Positions 49,403 through 59,725 of a stretch of DNA of 64,000 nucleotides are shown one piece after another; within the stretch, counting starts at the first letter, position 1; every line of letters begins with the position of its first letter. The notes under the pieces were generated by a model. The model saw nothing but the letters and a program-made list of their open reading frames with translations. It was not told where the DNA came from and searched no databases. The position numbers and the translations under genes are program-made. The DNA is taken from positions 56,069,985-56,133,984 of the forward strand of contig OY754335.1 in the NCBI GenBank assembly GCA_963573305.1, read 5' to 3'. Source of the DNA: Pyrrhosoma nymphula. Lineage: Eukaryota; Arthropoda; Insecta; Odonata; Coenagrionidae.

Positions 49403-49580
49403 GAAAATTCTTAGCGCACGGCTTACACAACGGGAATGCGTCTAACAGACCTTTTTCAGTCAATATCTTCCTCTTCAAGGATAATGAAATCCGATGCAAA
49501 TATTTTGTTGCGCCCGATCTCACCGTAACTAAAGCCTCTTCAAGTTTTTTTTCATCGCCCCCGATGAAAGAGTTAAGAGC
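49392..49580 (-). CDS. Candidate internal coding exon, unknown protein (63 codons)
   Basis: On the minus strand a pyrimidine tract, TCTCGTTTCTTTTGACTGAG, ends at an AG immediately before 49580. The frame then runs 63 codons to a GT at 49391-49390 (CAGGGG/GTAATT). The length is an exact multiple of three. The peptide contains SFIGGDEKKLEEALVTVRSG, a basic middle (SLSLKRKILTEKG) and CKPCAKNFHFQ; a CxxC-like pair is present. Composition is less AT-rich than the flanks. The donor end lies inside the right arm of the palindrome at 49336-49402, so the exon end has an inverted duplicate next to it. No family is recognised; it could be a fragment of a mobile-element protein. Confidence 0.25.
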
Positions 49581-49589
49581 CTCAGTCAA

Positions 49590-52119
49590 AAGAAACGAGA
49601 CTCTATAGGCTCTGAATCAACAGAGCCCCCTACTCTGGTCCGATTAGAATACATTTGATGTGGATGGTCGGGCTAACAAAGGTGCTTCATCGGCTGAATT
49701 GATCTACGACGACAAACAACCAATACTTCCCCGCGAAAGACTACTACGGCTGTAAAATTTACGAGTCACCATGGTAATGGTCGGCCAAATGGGCCTACTG
49801 TTTGAATATCTTCCCCATTGAAACAAAACTCGATTGAGAAGTAAACAGAAGCGAGGGGATTCGGCGAGGAAAAATACGAAGTATCTCAATGTTTATCATT
49901 CATCAATTTTTACTGTCAAATTTTTCGGCCTTTGATACTTGAGGAGTACTAAAACTTACATGAAAGTAATACGCAACGCCACTTACCAGACGAGCGTACA
50001 TCTTGTTCATTAAATGAAGAACTTTATACAACTAATACAATATAAAACAAAACTCTCTGTTGTAGCTAAATATTTAGGCATTCGCAAAAGTATCTCTTCT
50101 ACCAAATTTTGCTAACTATGGCTTTCCACAAATTTACTGAGGAAAGGGTTTTATTTAAAATGAAAACTACCTACATTTTTAGAAAATTCTGTCTTAGATC
50201 TATTATTCGCCTGAGAAAATATAGACATGTAAGAATTAGCTAAAATTGAAGTCGAATACATGCAGATGGAATTGATGGGGCATCGACCACCAGACTGAAC
50301 TCGAGGGAAATGAGTTATCTCCTTGGGTGCAACAAGTGCTGTTTCAAAAGGGAATGGGATATCCAAAGCATATTTACGTTTATTTATTTCGAGGCCAAAG
50401 CAGATTCTTAGTTTTTCCAAAGCAGGCGAGGAAACGCGGTACCAATGATAACAGAATAGAAATTTCCACCATCAGATCGCATTGTATTCGTGGAGAATTT
50501 ATGCTTAAACAATTCCTGAAAAGGTGAAACTCTGAAGTGGAGTCCTCTTCAGTCAAAGAATATTCGAGTGGTTTAGTTGTATTTCTCGCAGAATTGGAAA
50601 CTACTGAATTATATAATTTATGGACTTAAGCTTAAAAATTGAGTTGGCCTGGACATAATACGCGCTCAACTCGGTTCGTCGCCTTGGATGAAATCTCCTC
50701 TATGCGCGAAAATAAATATGCAGACCTGCATGACAAAGAAACGGTCCTAAAACTTTGAAAGACGGGATTATGGATGGGAGCAAAAGAAATTCCCCTTGCT
50801 CGCAAAACTCAAGGTGTATGCACAAGTTTCTCTCCCTGGAGAACAATTGTTCCCTGGGACGGTGTCAAATCATCGAGAAGCCCTTTCGCCACGCAAGCAA
50901 CGAAGGCCGCGGCTAGATCGACCGGAGTATTGAGCGAACGGCGGAGATGTTGAGAGTTTGACGTCACCTGTACGGTCCTCAGCACGAAGATTCTGGCCGA
51001 ACGACCTTCAAGGCAAAGCCTTCTCTAGCATAAAATGGATTGGGGAAGACGATTATTGACAGGAAAATAGAAGTGCCCACGAGGAAGATGATATGGAGGG
51101 TTCATTGTTAAAGCGGGCCGATTTCATTATTCCATTTATTAACTAATATCTGTACCCATAGGATGACTAGAGTCGTATATCTTTTAGTGCAAGGGAGAAC
51201 CAAGTCCTAAGTTCGAATATTTGCCTCTTCATCGTAGCTGTTCTCGAGAGCTCTCAGTACAGCTGATTTACCTGAGGAACTTAGGGAGCCTTAAACGCTT
51301 TTTCCTCAAAATTAACTTCAATATGTTTGGCCCACTTTAACGCTGAGCCCTCCATACGTATTTTTAAATTGAAGATTAAGCAAATTGTCAATTAAAGTAT
51401 GGGAATTGCGGAAACAAGCACAAATTTACCGGATTTTACTCTCCCTCACTATAGTCACCTGAATGACCGAAATTCATGCATTGGAGTCAACATTCATTTG
51501 CTTTCATTGACAATTTTGATTTATCTTCAATTTAATTTTACTTTTCAATTGCTCTCTTATAGAATAGCCTACATAGTATGTATATTAGTTCGATTCAATG
51601 CAGTGGCGGATGTTTTCCTTTCAGTGGAACCCCGATCCCTACTTGGGTGCTGAATAGAGAGTACTTCAAGTGAAATATATCGTACGTCCCCACCGCCCTC
51701 TTAAAAAATTTAAATTTATTTAAAATCAAGGGTACTAAAACAGAAAGTTATCTTTTTTTAAACTAAGAATCTTGGCATAATTTATTATGCAGTTTACATA
51801 ACCTTTTAAATAAATATGTTTGTAATTTTGCTGAACAAAATGTGGGCTTTGTATTCTTTCAGAAGTTTGCAAAGCATAAGTATTTTAATAGCGACTGTTA
51901 CAATGCAGTTTCAATTGCACTCTTAATTACCTTAACACAAATATCTCCTAATTTTTAAAAACTTTAATCCTCCGCCAGCTTATACTCGACATTGAACACC
52001 CTCACTTCCGCCCGAAACGAAATCCTGGCAACGTCACCACCGTGGCTAGTCCCCTGTATCTACAAAATTTGTCCCTAAAATTATCCAATTTCTCATCAGA
52101 TTTCTTTCCTCCCGTACTA
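49590..52119. other. Non-coding stretch
   Basis: Mostly AT-rich. Short frames at 49704-49889, 50151-50420 and 51399-51653 have no motifs. A GC-richer stretch at 50880-51010 has no open frame of note. Confidence 0.4.
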
Positions 52120-52930
52120 TATTAACACCATCCTAGCGTGCTGAAAGACATGAACGAAGAAAGGCAACTACTTTATCACCCTAAAACTGCCGAAAGGAGG
52201 CGCGAAAATTTCTCTCCGCGGTGGAACAACCGCCTCGCGGACGTTGTCGTCAATCCCTACCAAAACCCTTTAGCCGCGCATCGACGACAATGGAACCGTC
52301 GCTGGGCAAAATCGACCGAAATTCCGGTAGAGAGCGGCGAGAGACATAGAGAGAGAAAAGGGAGAGAGCCGATGGGATGGCTTTTGCGTCAACCCGTCTA
52401 CGCCGGTCGGCTGAAGAGATGAATTCAGGAGGTCTAGCAGCGGGCCGCCGCGCCGTCGTGACAAGCCAATCATTTACTCTCACCACCCCGACGAATCGAA
52501 AAGGGAGCAGGAAAACCAACAAGGGATCTCGCAGAGGGATACTCACATAGAAATAGAGAGGGAGGGGTGGGGGGAAGTTGCCTCGTAAACATGATTCCCA
52601 TCAACAACGGGCCCATCCTTATATCTCTCGACCATCCTGTCTCTCGGACCGCTCGCGGTGCCATTGTGTGTAGCTTGCGCGTCCTCGTGGGCCATGAATA
52701 GTCAATGACGAAATGAGGGGATGGAATGAGGGGGACGGCGGAGGAAGAGGGAGGCGGGAGTGTAACGGGCCCCCTTACGCGCCGTCCGGCGCTTAAAAAT
52801 ACATCCTCTCTCCATCCCCTATTACGTCCCTCCCCCGCCGCACTCCGTCAAAATACCACATTACCCTCCCTTTCCAAAATCCATGTCACTCAACCTACTG
52901 TAGCACTCTCTTCGTTACGCCAAGCCCATT
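52120..52930. promoter_or_regulatory. GC- and CpG-rich block, possible regulatory or 5' exon region
   Basis: CpG and GC content stand out sharply from the flanks (GCCGCGCATCGACGACAATG, GCAGCGGGCCGCCGCGCCGT and similar). A + strand frame from an ATG at 52150 to TGA at 52420 has a basic, arginine-rich translation, and other phases are also open, so coding is unproven. The block ends in a pyrimidine-rich stretch (52790-52920). No TATA-plus-initiator pair is clear. It is the best candidate in the window for a functional element other than the tRNA, on composition alone. Confidence 0.3.
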
Positions 52931-53094
52931 ATGTGGACTGAACGAAAAACTTCCTTCTACCCAACATACGACAGGTGTAATAGAACACCAGCCATTTCTG
53001 CCTTAGTTCGAAAGAATAATATAATTTTACGCATCGAAAATCATGACAAATGTTCGCATTCTAGTACATATATAATTGGCTCCTAGTATTCAGG

Positions 53095-53345
53095 AGGCGG
53101 TTGGCAGAGGTATTGACGTGGGAGGAATTGCTGTAGGCCGTGATAAATGGGAGTATGTTGGGTAAGAGGTGAAGGGGAAGTAAGGGATTTCGTTCTATAG
53201 ACGGAATAAAGGGACATAGGATGTATGCTGAGATACGGAAAGAAATTGAGGGTTGAGGTGGGTCTGTGCCTGCAAAAATCTAAATAATTTTTACTCTCTT
53301 CCATTTTTACAACCTTAACCGGTAGATGACCCTGACGATACGAAT
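53095..53345 (+). pseudogene. LINE 3' end, second family, copy 2
   Basis: After GGAGGCGGTTGGCAGAGGTA the + strand encodes RRRLAEVLTWEELL, a stop, SMLGKR, then FRSIDGIKGHRMYAEIRKEI. This parallels MLGKRGRERIGFMDGMKKG...TYAEMKKV in the copy at 24010-24400. Both continue to CCTTAACCGGTAGATGACC or its variant about 100 bases later. Stops in frame show decay. Only the extreme C-terminus and 3' UTR are present. Confidence 0.65.
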
Positions 53346-53425
53346 AACTCACCTTCAGGCCAGACAAAATCGAAAAAATATATAAAATCGTTTCAGGCTT
53401 GATTTTGTGGAAGTTCGCTATATCC

Positions 53426-53559
53426 ATGTTGAAAGAACACACAAATGGTAAAAGAGCTTCCTTGAGAATGACACAATGTGTTGAAACCATGGTCGGTTGT
53501 TAAGTGTTGTTTTATATTAAAAAAGTGTGGAAATTACCATTTGTGTGTTCTTTCAACAT
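53426..53559 (+). repeat. Foldback element, perfect 26-bp arms, hammerhead-like core (type A)
   Basis: ATGTTGAAAGAACACACAAA plus TGGTAA (53426-53451) is exactly complementary to 53534-53559. The loop core at 53461-53494 is CTTGAGAATG, ACAC-AAT-GTGT hairpin, TGAAACCATGGTC. This is the clearest type A core with intact GAAAC and GTC. The 5' half is CTTGAGA where a hammerhead would have CTGANGA. The long minus-strand frame 53083-53490 runs through it and is not taken as a gene. Confidence 0.8.
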
Positions 53560-54599
53560 CGAAAAAATATGAGCATACGAAATAATTCCAGTCGTCACTT
53601 TGTGGAATAGCTTAACATTCGTTTTAAAATATAATAATTTGGTAAATTTCACGCTTATTTTTAATAAACGATCCAGGCTTGGCTGGGTTGGCTATTAAAA
53701 ATGTGTTCACATTTATTGAGTGATTTTATTTAAAAATGACAAAATATGAAAAGAAAGCCAAAGGGGATATTGAAACAAGAAAATCTTCCCATAATCCACT
53801 CACGATCATAATCAGAGGAAAACAATAATATTCCTTCCTCCTTTTATCCAAATACCTATCTATTATCGCGGTAGGTTTAACTCCTACCATTGGTTGCTAT
53901 AATGCGTTCTAATAATTTTCTATATGAATATATGTCCTCATCGGAATTAAATTATTTGTGCACGGTATATGTAAATATTTAAAAATAGTAATGCGTTCAA
54001 TCTGTTGAATAGGACTGCTCATGGACGGTCAAGATTATATCTGCACCTCATACCTGAGACTTCGTTTCTTAATTCTGTATTTTGACATTTCTCTAAAAGA
54101 TTCGTTTATAAGGTCTTGGGGGAGACTTGTAAAGTTACGATGATGCTACCCCTCAATAATGATATCCATTATACATCATCGTTTAACCTATTCACCCGCC
54201 GTGCACTCTCTTAGAAATTTCTGATCCAACATCCTCATCTGGTCGCAAAGACCCCCTTGTGTTGTTTCCAAACAAAGTTCCCCCTGGCTTCCTTCCATTT
54301 TCAATTTAAAAAAAACACCCACGCTAAGGGAGGAAATTAATAAATCTTCCCCCTTTACGAATCCACCTCTTTTCGATGAGACCTCCCGCCCCAAAAATAT
54401 CTTCCTCATTCAACGAGGGGAGGATAAAAAAACTATGGATGGGCTTCCGGTGCTCTCGAATCAGGGTCGCAAGGCAGCTGACAGTCAATTCAAGGATCTT
54501 TCTCTGTTCCGCCTCCCCCCCTTTTATTAAAATTAAGTTAGCCCCGAGCGATGACTGTTATTTCGAATTGGTAGAGGCTCAGAAGATCGTGGGGAGGAA
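53560..54599. other. Non-coding stretch
   Basis: AT-rich, with no feature supported. Frames at 54188-54606 have no motif. Confidence 0.4.
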
Positions 54600-55475
54600 A
54601 TATTAGCCGAAGCATAGTGGTTGGTAGCGCTGAATGGATGAGTTGGACGGGAATAGTTAGGTTTGCATTCAAGGCGTACCAACGTGACGAAGGGGACAGG
54701 CGCTTTACGGGCCTTCCATTACGTTTTAAGTCACAGATGAGCTCCAATGGTACTTTCGTCGGCGGAGGCGGCACGACCTTTTCACATCCTACGGGTGGTA
54801 TGTATAGTAGTAGCGAGACTTGGTGGCAGTCGCCTGAACGTAGCGTGACATCGAGGAGGGTGAAGCTCGAGTCCGCTTTGGAGCGGAGGGGAGTGGACAA
54901 CTCATGGTTGGCGACGCTGCAAACATAACTGGATCTAACTTGAGAAGGCTGGAAATCGTCGGCATCATGTTTCACGACAGGGCCTACGATACAAACAAAG
55001 GTGGATCAAAATACGCTGATTTCAGAGAAGTCTTCTCGGGTCAGCCTCCAGATCAGGAATTTGGTTTTCGTCGTTTCGATGATTGCCTCCGCCATCGTCT
55101 TCAAGGCTATGTAGCCTGAAGCCCTGAAGACGATGGCGGAGGCAATCATCGAAACGTCAGAAACCAAATACCTGACCTGCTGGAAGACCCGAGAAGACTT
55201 AACCAACGGCATACGCCGGGAAAAAAACAAAAATACTGATATATCGTAGTTCACAACCCACCGGATAATCCAAAAAGAAAAACAATTGGATCAAAAGACA
55301 CAGACATATAGGGAGCTGATACTAACAACAGACAGAGAATTTTGAAGCTGGCAATAAAGTTATTCGAACTTGGATAACGTGGAGACTACCACACTCCTCT
55401 TTGCGGAGTCAGTACGTAGGTTATGGATAGGTTCGTAGGTATTTAGTGCGAATCATAGTTACTACTGGCTGAACT
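54600..55475 (+). repeat. Dispersed repeat, copy 2, with internal foldback
   Basis: Collinear with 48600-49110 from GCGAGACTTGGTGGCAGTCG (54813) through GGAGCGGAGGGGAGTGGACA, AACATAAC, TTTCACGACAG, TACGATACAAACAAAG, GTTCACAACC and GGAGACTACCACACTCC. About 230 bases between AAACAAAG and GTTCACAACC, holding the foldback at 55028-55200, are absent from copy 1. The upstream part (54617-54800) has open frames on both strands (145 codons on the minus strand), with RSGDCHQVSLLLYIPP resembling the minus-strand peptide of copy 1. This may be decayed coding sequence or just shared DNA. Confidence 0.6.
55028..55200 (+). repeat. Large foldback (~81-bp arms) with hammerhead-like core (type B)
   Basis: The arms 55028-55108 and 55120-55200 are inverted repeats with few differences. 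The central CGTTTCGATGATTGCCTCCG plus CCATCGTCTTCA block is perfectly mirrored, and the outer AAGTCTTCTCGGGTC is also mirrored. On the + strand 55124-55158 reads CTGAAGACGATGGCGGAGGC, then AATCATCGAAACGTC. This has CTGANGA and GAAAC-GTC intact, the best match to a hammerhead consensus here, but the first pair of stem II is C opposite C. Because of the palindrome the minus strand carries a near-copy. Confidence 0.85.
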
Positions 55476-55839
55476 AAATAAACCAGTGCGGAATTGCAAA
55501 ATTATATTTTTTCACCAATATTCTCTGTGATTAGTTAAGTAATAACTAGGCAAGAGGTGATACTATTTACTTGGATCGTATAGCTTGTTGAAAATGGTGA
55601 CGAAACATCGATCAAATTTACTTTCATTCAAACTCTGCCTGTCAAAATAAAGTAGATAATAGTCAGTCGTTTGTTCAAAGACTTTTGACCGACTCTTGAA
55701 CATCGGCTTCAGTTGGAGCCCATGTACTGCTAGGTTCCTGCAGCGCATTCGGGAATTTTCAATAAGGAAAATCATCATCATCATTATCTTATTCACAAGA
55801 GATCGATAAATGACGATTATGTATGAAGATGTCAGACAA

Positions 55840-56040
55840 CGTGACGACTTCATCGCTCACGCGTGACTTCGCGGCGGTCGAGCAACGCCTGGGAGTAATG
55901 GTCCGATTCATCACCGACGCAAACATTGGCGGCGGGCGAAGAACGGCACAACCCGCTTTCCACGTGGTTGTGGCGCACATTCCGCATGAAAAAATTTCAA
56001 CGACGCCGAGCGCGAGCTTTCCTTCTCAATGAAGTGAACC
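55840..56040 (+). other. CpG-rich short block with open frame
   Basis: GC- and CpG-rich sequence with a + strand frame starting at ATG 55823 and ending at TGA about 56030. Third positions are mostly G or C, unlike the rest of the window. The peptide (DFAAVEQRLGVMVRF, later TDANIGGGRR) has no recognised family, and a minus-strand phase is also partly open. It could be a small exon or a GC-rich regulatory patch. Confidence 0.2.
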
Positions 56041-56636
56041 GTTCCCCCTCGATATCCAAAGCTTGTGTCATTGCAGAGGGGGAGAAGAGCTATTAGGGAA
56101 GAGGGAACGACATAAGAGGTGTGATATACCAAAGCATGAGTAGTGAGTGACCCAAAAGTAACTATGAAGCTGGAATTTTGTACAGGAAATACCACGGGGT
56201 TAGGTATTTTATTTGTTTCGTTACATGAGTCAGACTATAACAGATTTCCCGGAGCCAGACGACACATATCCTTTACCTCTGGCGGGGCTGCCACCTTCAT
56301 AGGTTGCCTTGAAAAACATAGCTACCACCTTACAAAAAATGGGAAAGAATTATTTGCAGAAAAATGGAAAATACATGGGAAAATATGAGCAATTACTATG
56401 GTCGACGATAAGGTGGGGTATGATGTGCAATTCAATTTTCACACGATGTATTTGATGGAACCATCCTTAATTTGTACGTGCCACAAAATTTCAACGAGGC
56501 TATATTAGCTACAAAATGGATCATTTAAATCATGATTGCACTTTTTTAACATACGTATGTACCTAAAGGAAAATGCAGCCCGAAATAAAACACCTGGTAG
56601 GAAATTGTACTCCAAATTCTCTATTGCTTACACTGA

Positions 56637-56709
56637 GCCTCCATAGCTCAGTGGTTAGAGCACTGGTCTTGTAAACCAGGGGTCGAGAGTTCAATTCTCT
56701 CTGGAGGCA
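56637..56709 (+). tRNA. tRNA-Thr (anticodon TGT)
   Basis: All four stems pair: acceptor GCCTCCA/TGGAGGC, D stem GCTC/GAGC, anticodon stem CTGGT/ACCAG with loop CTTGTAA (anticodon TGT at 56670-56672), and T stem GAGAG/CTCTC with loop TTCAATT. The variable loop is 5 bases and the discriminator base is A. The A box TAGCTCAGTGG and B box AGTTCAATTCT act as the internal Pol III promoter. The gene is intronless, 73 bases long, has no encoded CCA and stands alone. It decodes ACA (and possibly other ACN) threonine codons. Intact pairing distinguishes it from the SINE heads in this window. Confidence 0.97.
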
Positions 56710-56710
56710 A

Positions 56711-56718
56711 TTTTTTTT
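56711..56718 (+). terminator. Pol III terminator (T8) of tRNA-Thr
   Basis: A run of eight T begins two bases after the mature 3' end, which is the standard RNA polymerase III stop signal. Confidence 0.9.
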
Positions 56719-56834
56719 CTTGGTCAAAACGGTGCGACAAGCCGAAGGCCTTCTTCCATTGTTTAGAATTTCGGCTAATTTATAATGAATTTATATTAAT
56801 CTACATACTAAAATTACACCTAACGGTTGTGAAA

Positions 56835-57312
56835 TTAACGTAATGAAAATATTTATTTCATACCTTGCGAATAATTTAAAGTTACCATACCACAGCAACT
56901 GTCAAATTCATTAACTGATGACTTACTTCCATATCAAGCTACTTCATTCTCTTACTTATATATCAAGATACTTCATTATTTTCCTGCACACGCAAACGCA
57001 TCGACGGGCTACATTATGATAATCGGAAATAATAACAGCCATGGAGTTTTATTGCTGCATGCAAAATAGGTACCATGACCTTCGTAGGATATGATGCTTA
57101 ATATTTACCCTGTCTATTCCGTATTTATTGACCGCCTGCAGCAACAAAACTCCGTAGCTGCTATTATTTCTGATGATGATGCAGGCCATCAATACGTTTG
57201 CGTAAATAGTAAAAGAATGAAGTAGCTTGCAATATAAGTACGTCAGGAGTTTTTGGATATCCCTCTTGCTGTGGCTGCTATTTACTTTTCGCAAGGAATG
57301 AAAACGTTGCTT
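56835..57312. repeat. Long imperfect inverted repeat (~480 bp)
   Basis: The left half reads CATACCTTGCGAA, CCACAGCAA, CAAGCTACTTCATTCT, ACGCAAACGCAT and GAAATAATAACAGC. It then reads GGAGTTTTATTGCTGCATGC. The right half carries the inverse of each in reverse order (GCCTGCAGCAACAAAACTCC near 57134 to TTCGCAAGGAATG near 57300). A middle of about 60 bases is unpaired, and arms match only moderately toward the ends. This may be a decayed foldback or two copies of one repeat head to head. The tRNA lies just outside it. Confidence 0.75.
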
Positions 57313-59557
57313 TTACTTTGTTCGATTCTACAACTTTTGGTAGAGTCTCAATGTGAACATCTTGTTAAAAAATTTCGACGCCAGCGTTCGTTATAGGCGA
57401 GCTGTATTAATTAAAGGTTTAAATTAATATTTGAAAAATGTCCATTTGAAATAAAACGCCGACGTGTTTTCGTCCTAAGATAGGCGACACGGAGATTTTC
57501 AGTCTCAGAGATTTCTTAATCCATTTGGCTAATACGCACTTGAGTGAGGTCTGCGATCTAAGACCAGCAGTGCGGGGAGTTATGTAACTCACAAACAGGG
57601 ATACCCCACCATTACGAGACCTCCGTGACGCGGATTCCCAGTTTTTCTTTTCTAACATTCGGAATTGAAACCTCTTCTCCACCTTGGAATCCCTGCCCCA
57701 TTTCTCCCGAGAATCCCTGGTCCATAAGGCACTTCCCTCTCCACGCACTCATGTCTACTTCGGGAATGACGTAACGGTGAGGGTAGAGGGGAGAGGAAGA
57801 TGATTCCGAGCGGTGACTTCACACACACACGAAGGGGCATTCCTGTGAAACCTCCGTCAACGACCCAAGGAGCTCTCCCCCTTTAAATTTAGACCCGAAG
57901 GAAGGAATCCGAATTGGAAAATAAACTCATTACGCACGCGTGTGAAGGCGTTGCCAGTGGCGGCGTAAACATTGTTACCAGTCTGTCATTCGGACAAGGA
58001 AGATTCTTTCCGTTCCGACAAAAATAGAAATTTACATTATACTGGGCCGATGTTAAGCGAGCGTGAACGTCAGACGGAATTTCTATCTTACACGATCCTA
58101 TTTATAAAACAAGCCCGCAAACGATATCTACCGTGGTAAGAACTGAACAGCTGAAACTGATTGAATCAGCAAGTGAAAATTCACCTTGAATGATAATATA
58201 CAGCAATGCAAAATTTGTACAGAAAGTACTTATCCTGAAAATTTCCCTGGTCTTCAGAGAAACGAAAATTGGGGAAAGATTGAAACAGCCTGTTTGCAGT
58301 TGTATAGCTTCATTTTCAATATTTTTTTCCTTAAAAATTATAACCTACATCTTTTCCAACCGCAATTCCTAAGATGAAAGCACTTCGAAATACAGATTTG
58401 TTAATTAACCAATGAATAATATGCTATTACTTTGCATATATAATTGCAGCATAAAGAAGCTTATATCTTTTATGATACCAAATATTGACATGTCACCTAA
58501 GAGAGTAAAAATACTAAACTATTTGTAAAAATAATAGAGGAAAGCTGGACGTAAATAATTAACCTCGGCATAATATATTTCAGCCACTGCTAAGTTATTT
58601 GCAATTATTTGCAGAACTTGGAATATATATTTTTGAAAATTGTTCTTTAATTTTAAGAGACAAAAGACTGTGGTAAATATGACCCAGCGTCACGACACAA
58701 ATGCTGCGAATATGCTACCTACACTTAGAGAAAACTGAACTTGACTCTAAAGCTAGAAGCATCAGCCGGTGACGTAACTTTGTGGAATGAACTCACTTCA
58801 TATCACTGGTTTAAAAAAAACTAGATAATTTTTCACAATTTTAATTCCTGACCGGAATGAATTCAATGGTTTTACATCACTATCAAGCTTTGGGTTTAGC
58901 TATGTTTGATAATCGAAACCGATTGAAACCATCGAAACCGATCATGTCATAAAAAAATTAAAGTGTGGAAATAACCAAGAATTTTATATCCTCGTGATAA
59001 GCCATGCCCATAGCGCGTTTTCAAGAATAATAAAAAAATATGGCACAACGAGTAGCCCATACACTCAGGAAGTGTACCGGCAGCGCCCACAATTCCGTGT
59101 AATTAATAACACGCCACTAGGACGCGAAAATTCATCCCTCGAGATGGAGAACGAGGAAGCCCACAACTGTTCCTCCTACAGCTCAAGCACTCAGATAAAT
59201 CTCTAGTGGCAAAACCCAAATGCTCCGATGACGAATATAAACTTTTCTTTTTCACAGATCCAGTAGAGGTCATCGAATCCCTCCCTCTCTTTTCCCCAAC
59301 GGCCACTCCAAATTCTCGAAAGATAAAGGGAGTGGGTCCAAAGCCAAACCGACATTTGAAACAAGCTGTTGAAGTGCTTCCCGAAGCGGGTCTTCATACT
59401 TTCCCCACACTCTACTCCACGTCTCACTCGAATCGCCGCCGGCCCAACGGTTTATTCTTGAAGTAATCTCTTTTCGAGAGTCCCATCCAGGCGATGAACC
59501 TCCCCATCCTTCGAATTCCCTCAGAAATCTACTCAAGGCGCCGGACGCCGAGTTTCT
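57313..59557. other. Non-coding stretch
   Basis: No gene supported. The part at 57440-57850 is GC-richer, with a minus-strand frame of 109 codons that has no recognised family (it includes SLRLKISVSPILGRKHVG). The rest is AT-rich to 59000, then a mixed stretch with short overlapping frames at 59103-59536. Confidence 0.4.
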
Positions 59558-59725
59558 GGTCAGTTATTTGGGGAGGCGACCAACAATTTTGGTCTTTTGC
59601 GTCATTGAGGATCGATGGGTAAGTGGGGGAAGGGAAGGATTGTTTGAGAAATGGAGGCAGGGTAGAGAAAAACCCTACGTCGGCATTAGCCCATTTTTTT
59701 AACAGAAGGCACCATGGGGTCCAGG
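59558..59725 (-). mobile_element. tRNA-derived SINE, copy d (5'-truncated)
   Basis: Only the 3' half of the family is present. On the minus strand it runs GGACCCCATGGTGCC, TTCTGTTAAAAAAATGGGC, TAATGCCGACGTAGGG, the pyrimidine-rich part, then ATCCTCAATGACGCAAAAGA and GTTGGTCGCCTCCCC. The tRNA-like head is missing, consistent with 5' truncation. The long minus-strand frame 59529-60128 includes this SINE as its C-terminal third, which argues against that frame being a gene. Confidence 0.65.

Noticed and set aside
53083..53490. 135-codon minus-strand frame
   Set aside because: It crosses a LINE 3' end (which reads on the other strand) and one arm plus the core of a foldback, so it is a chance frame.
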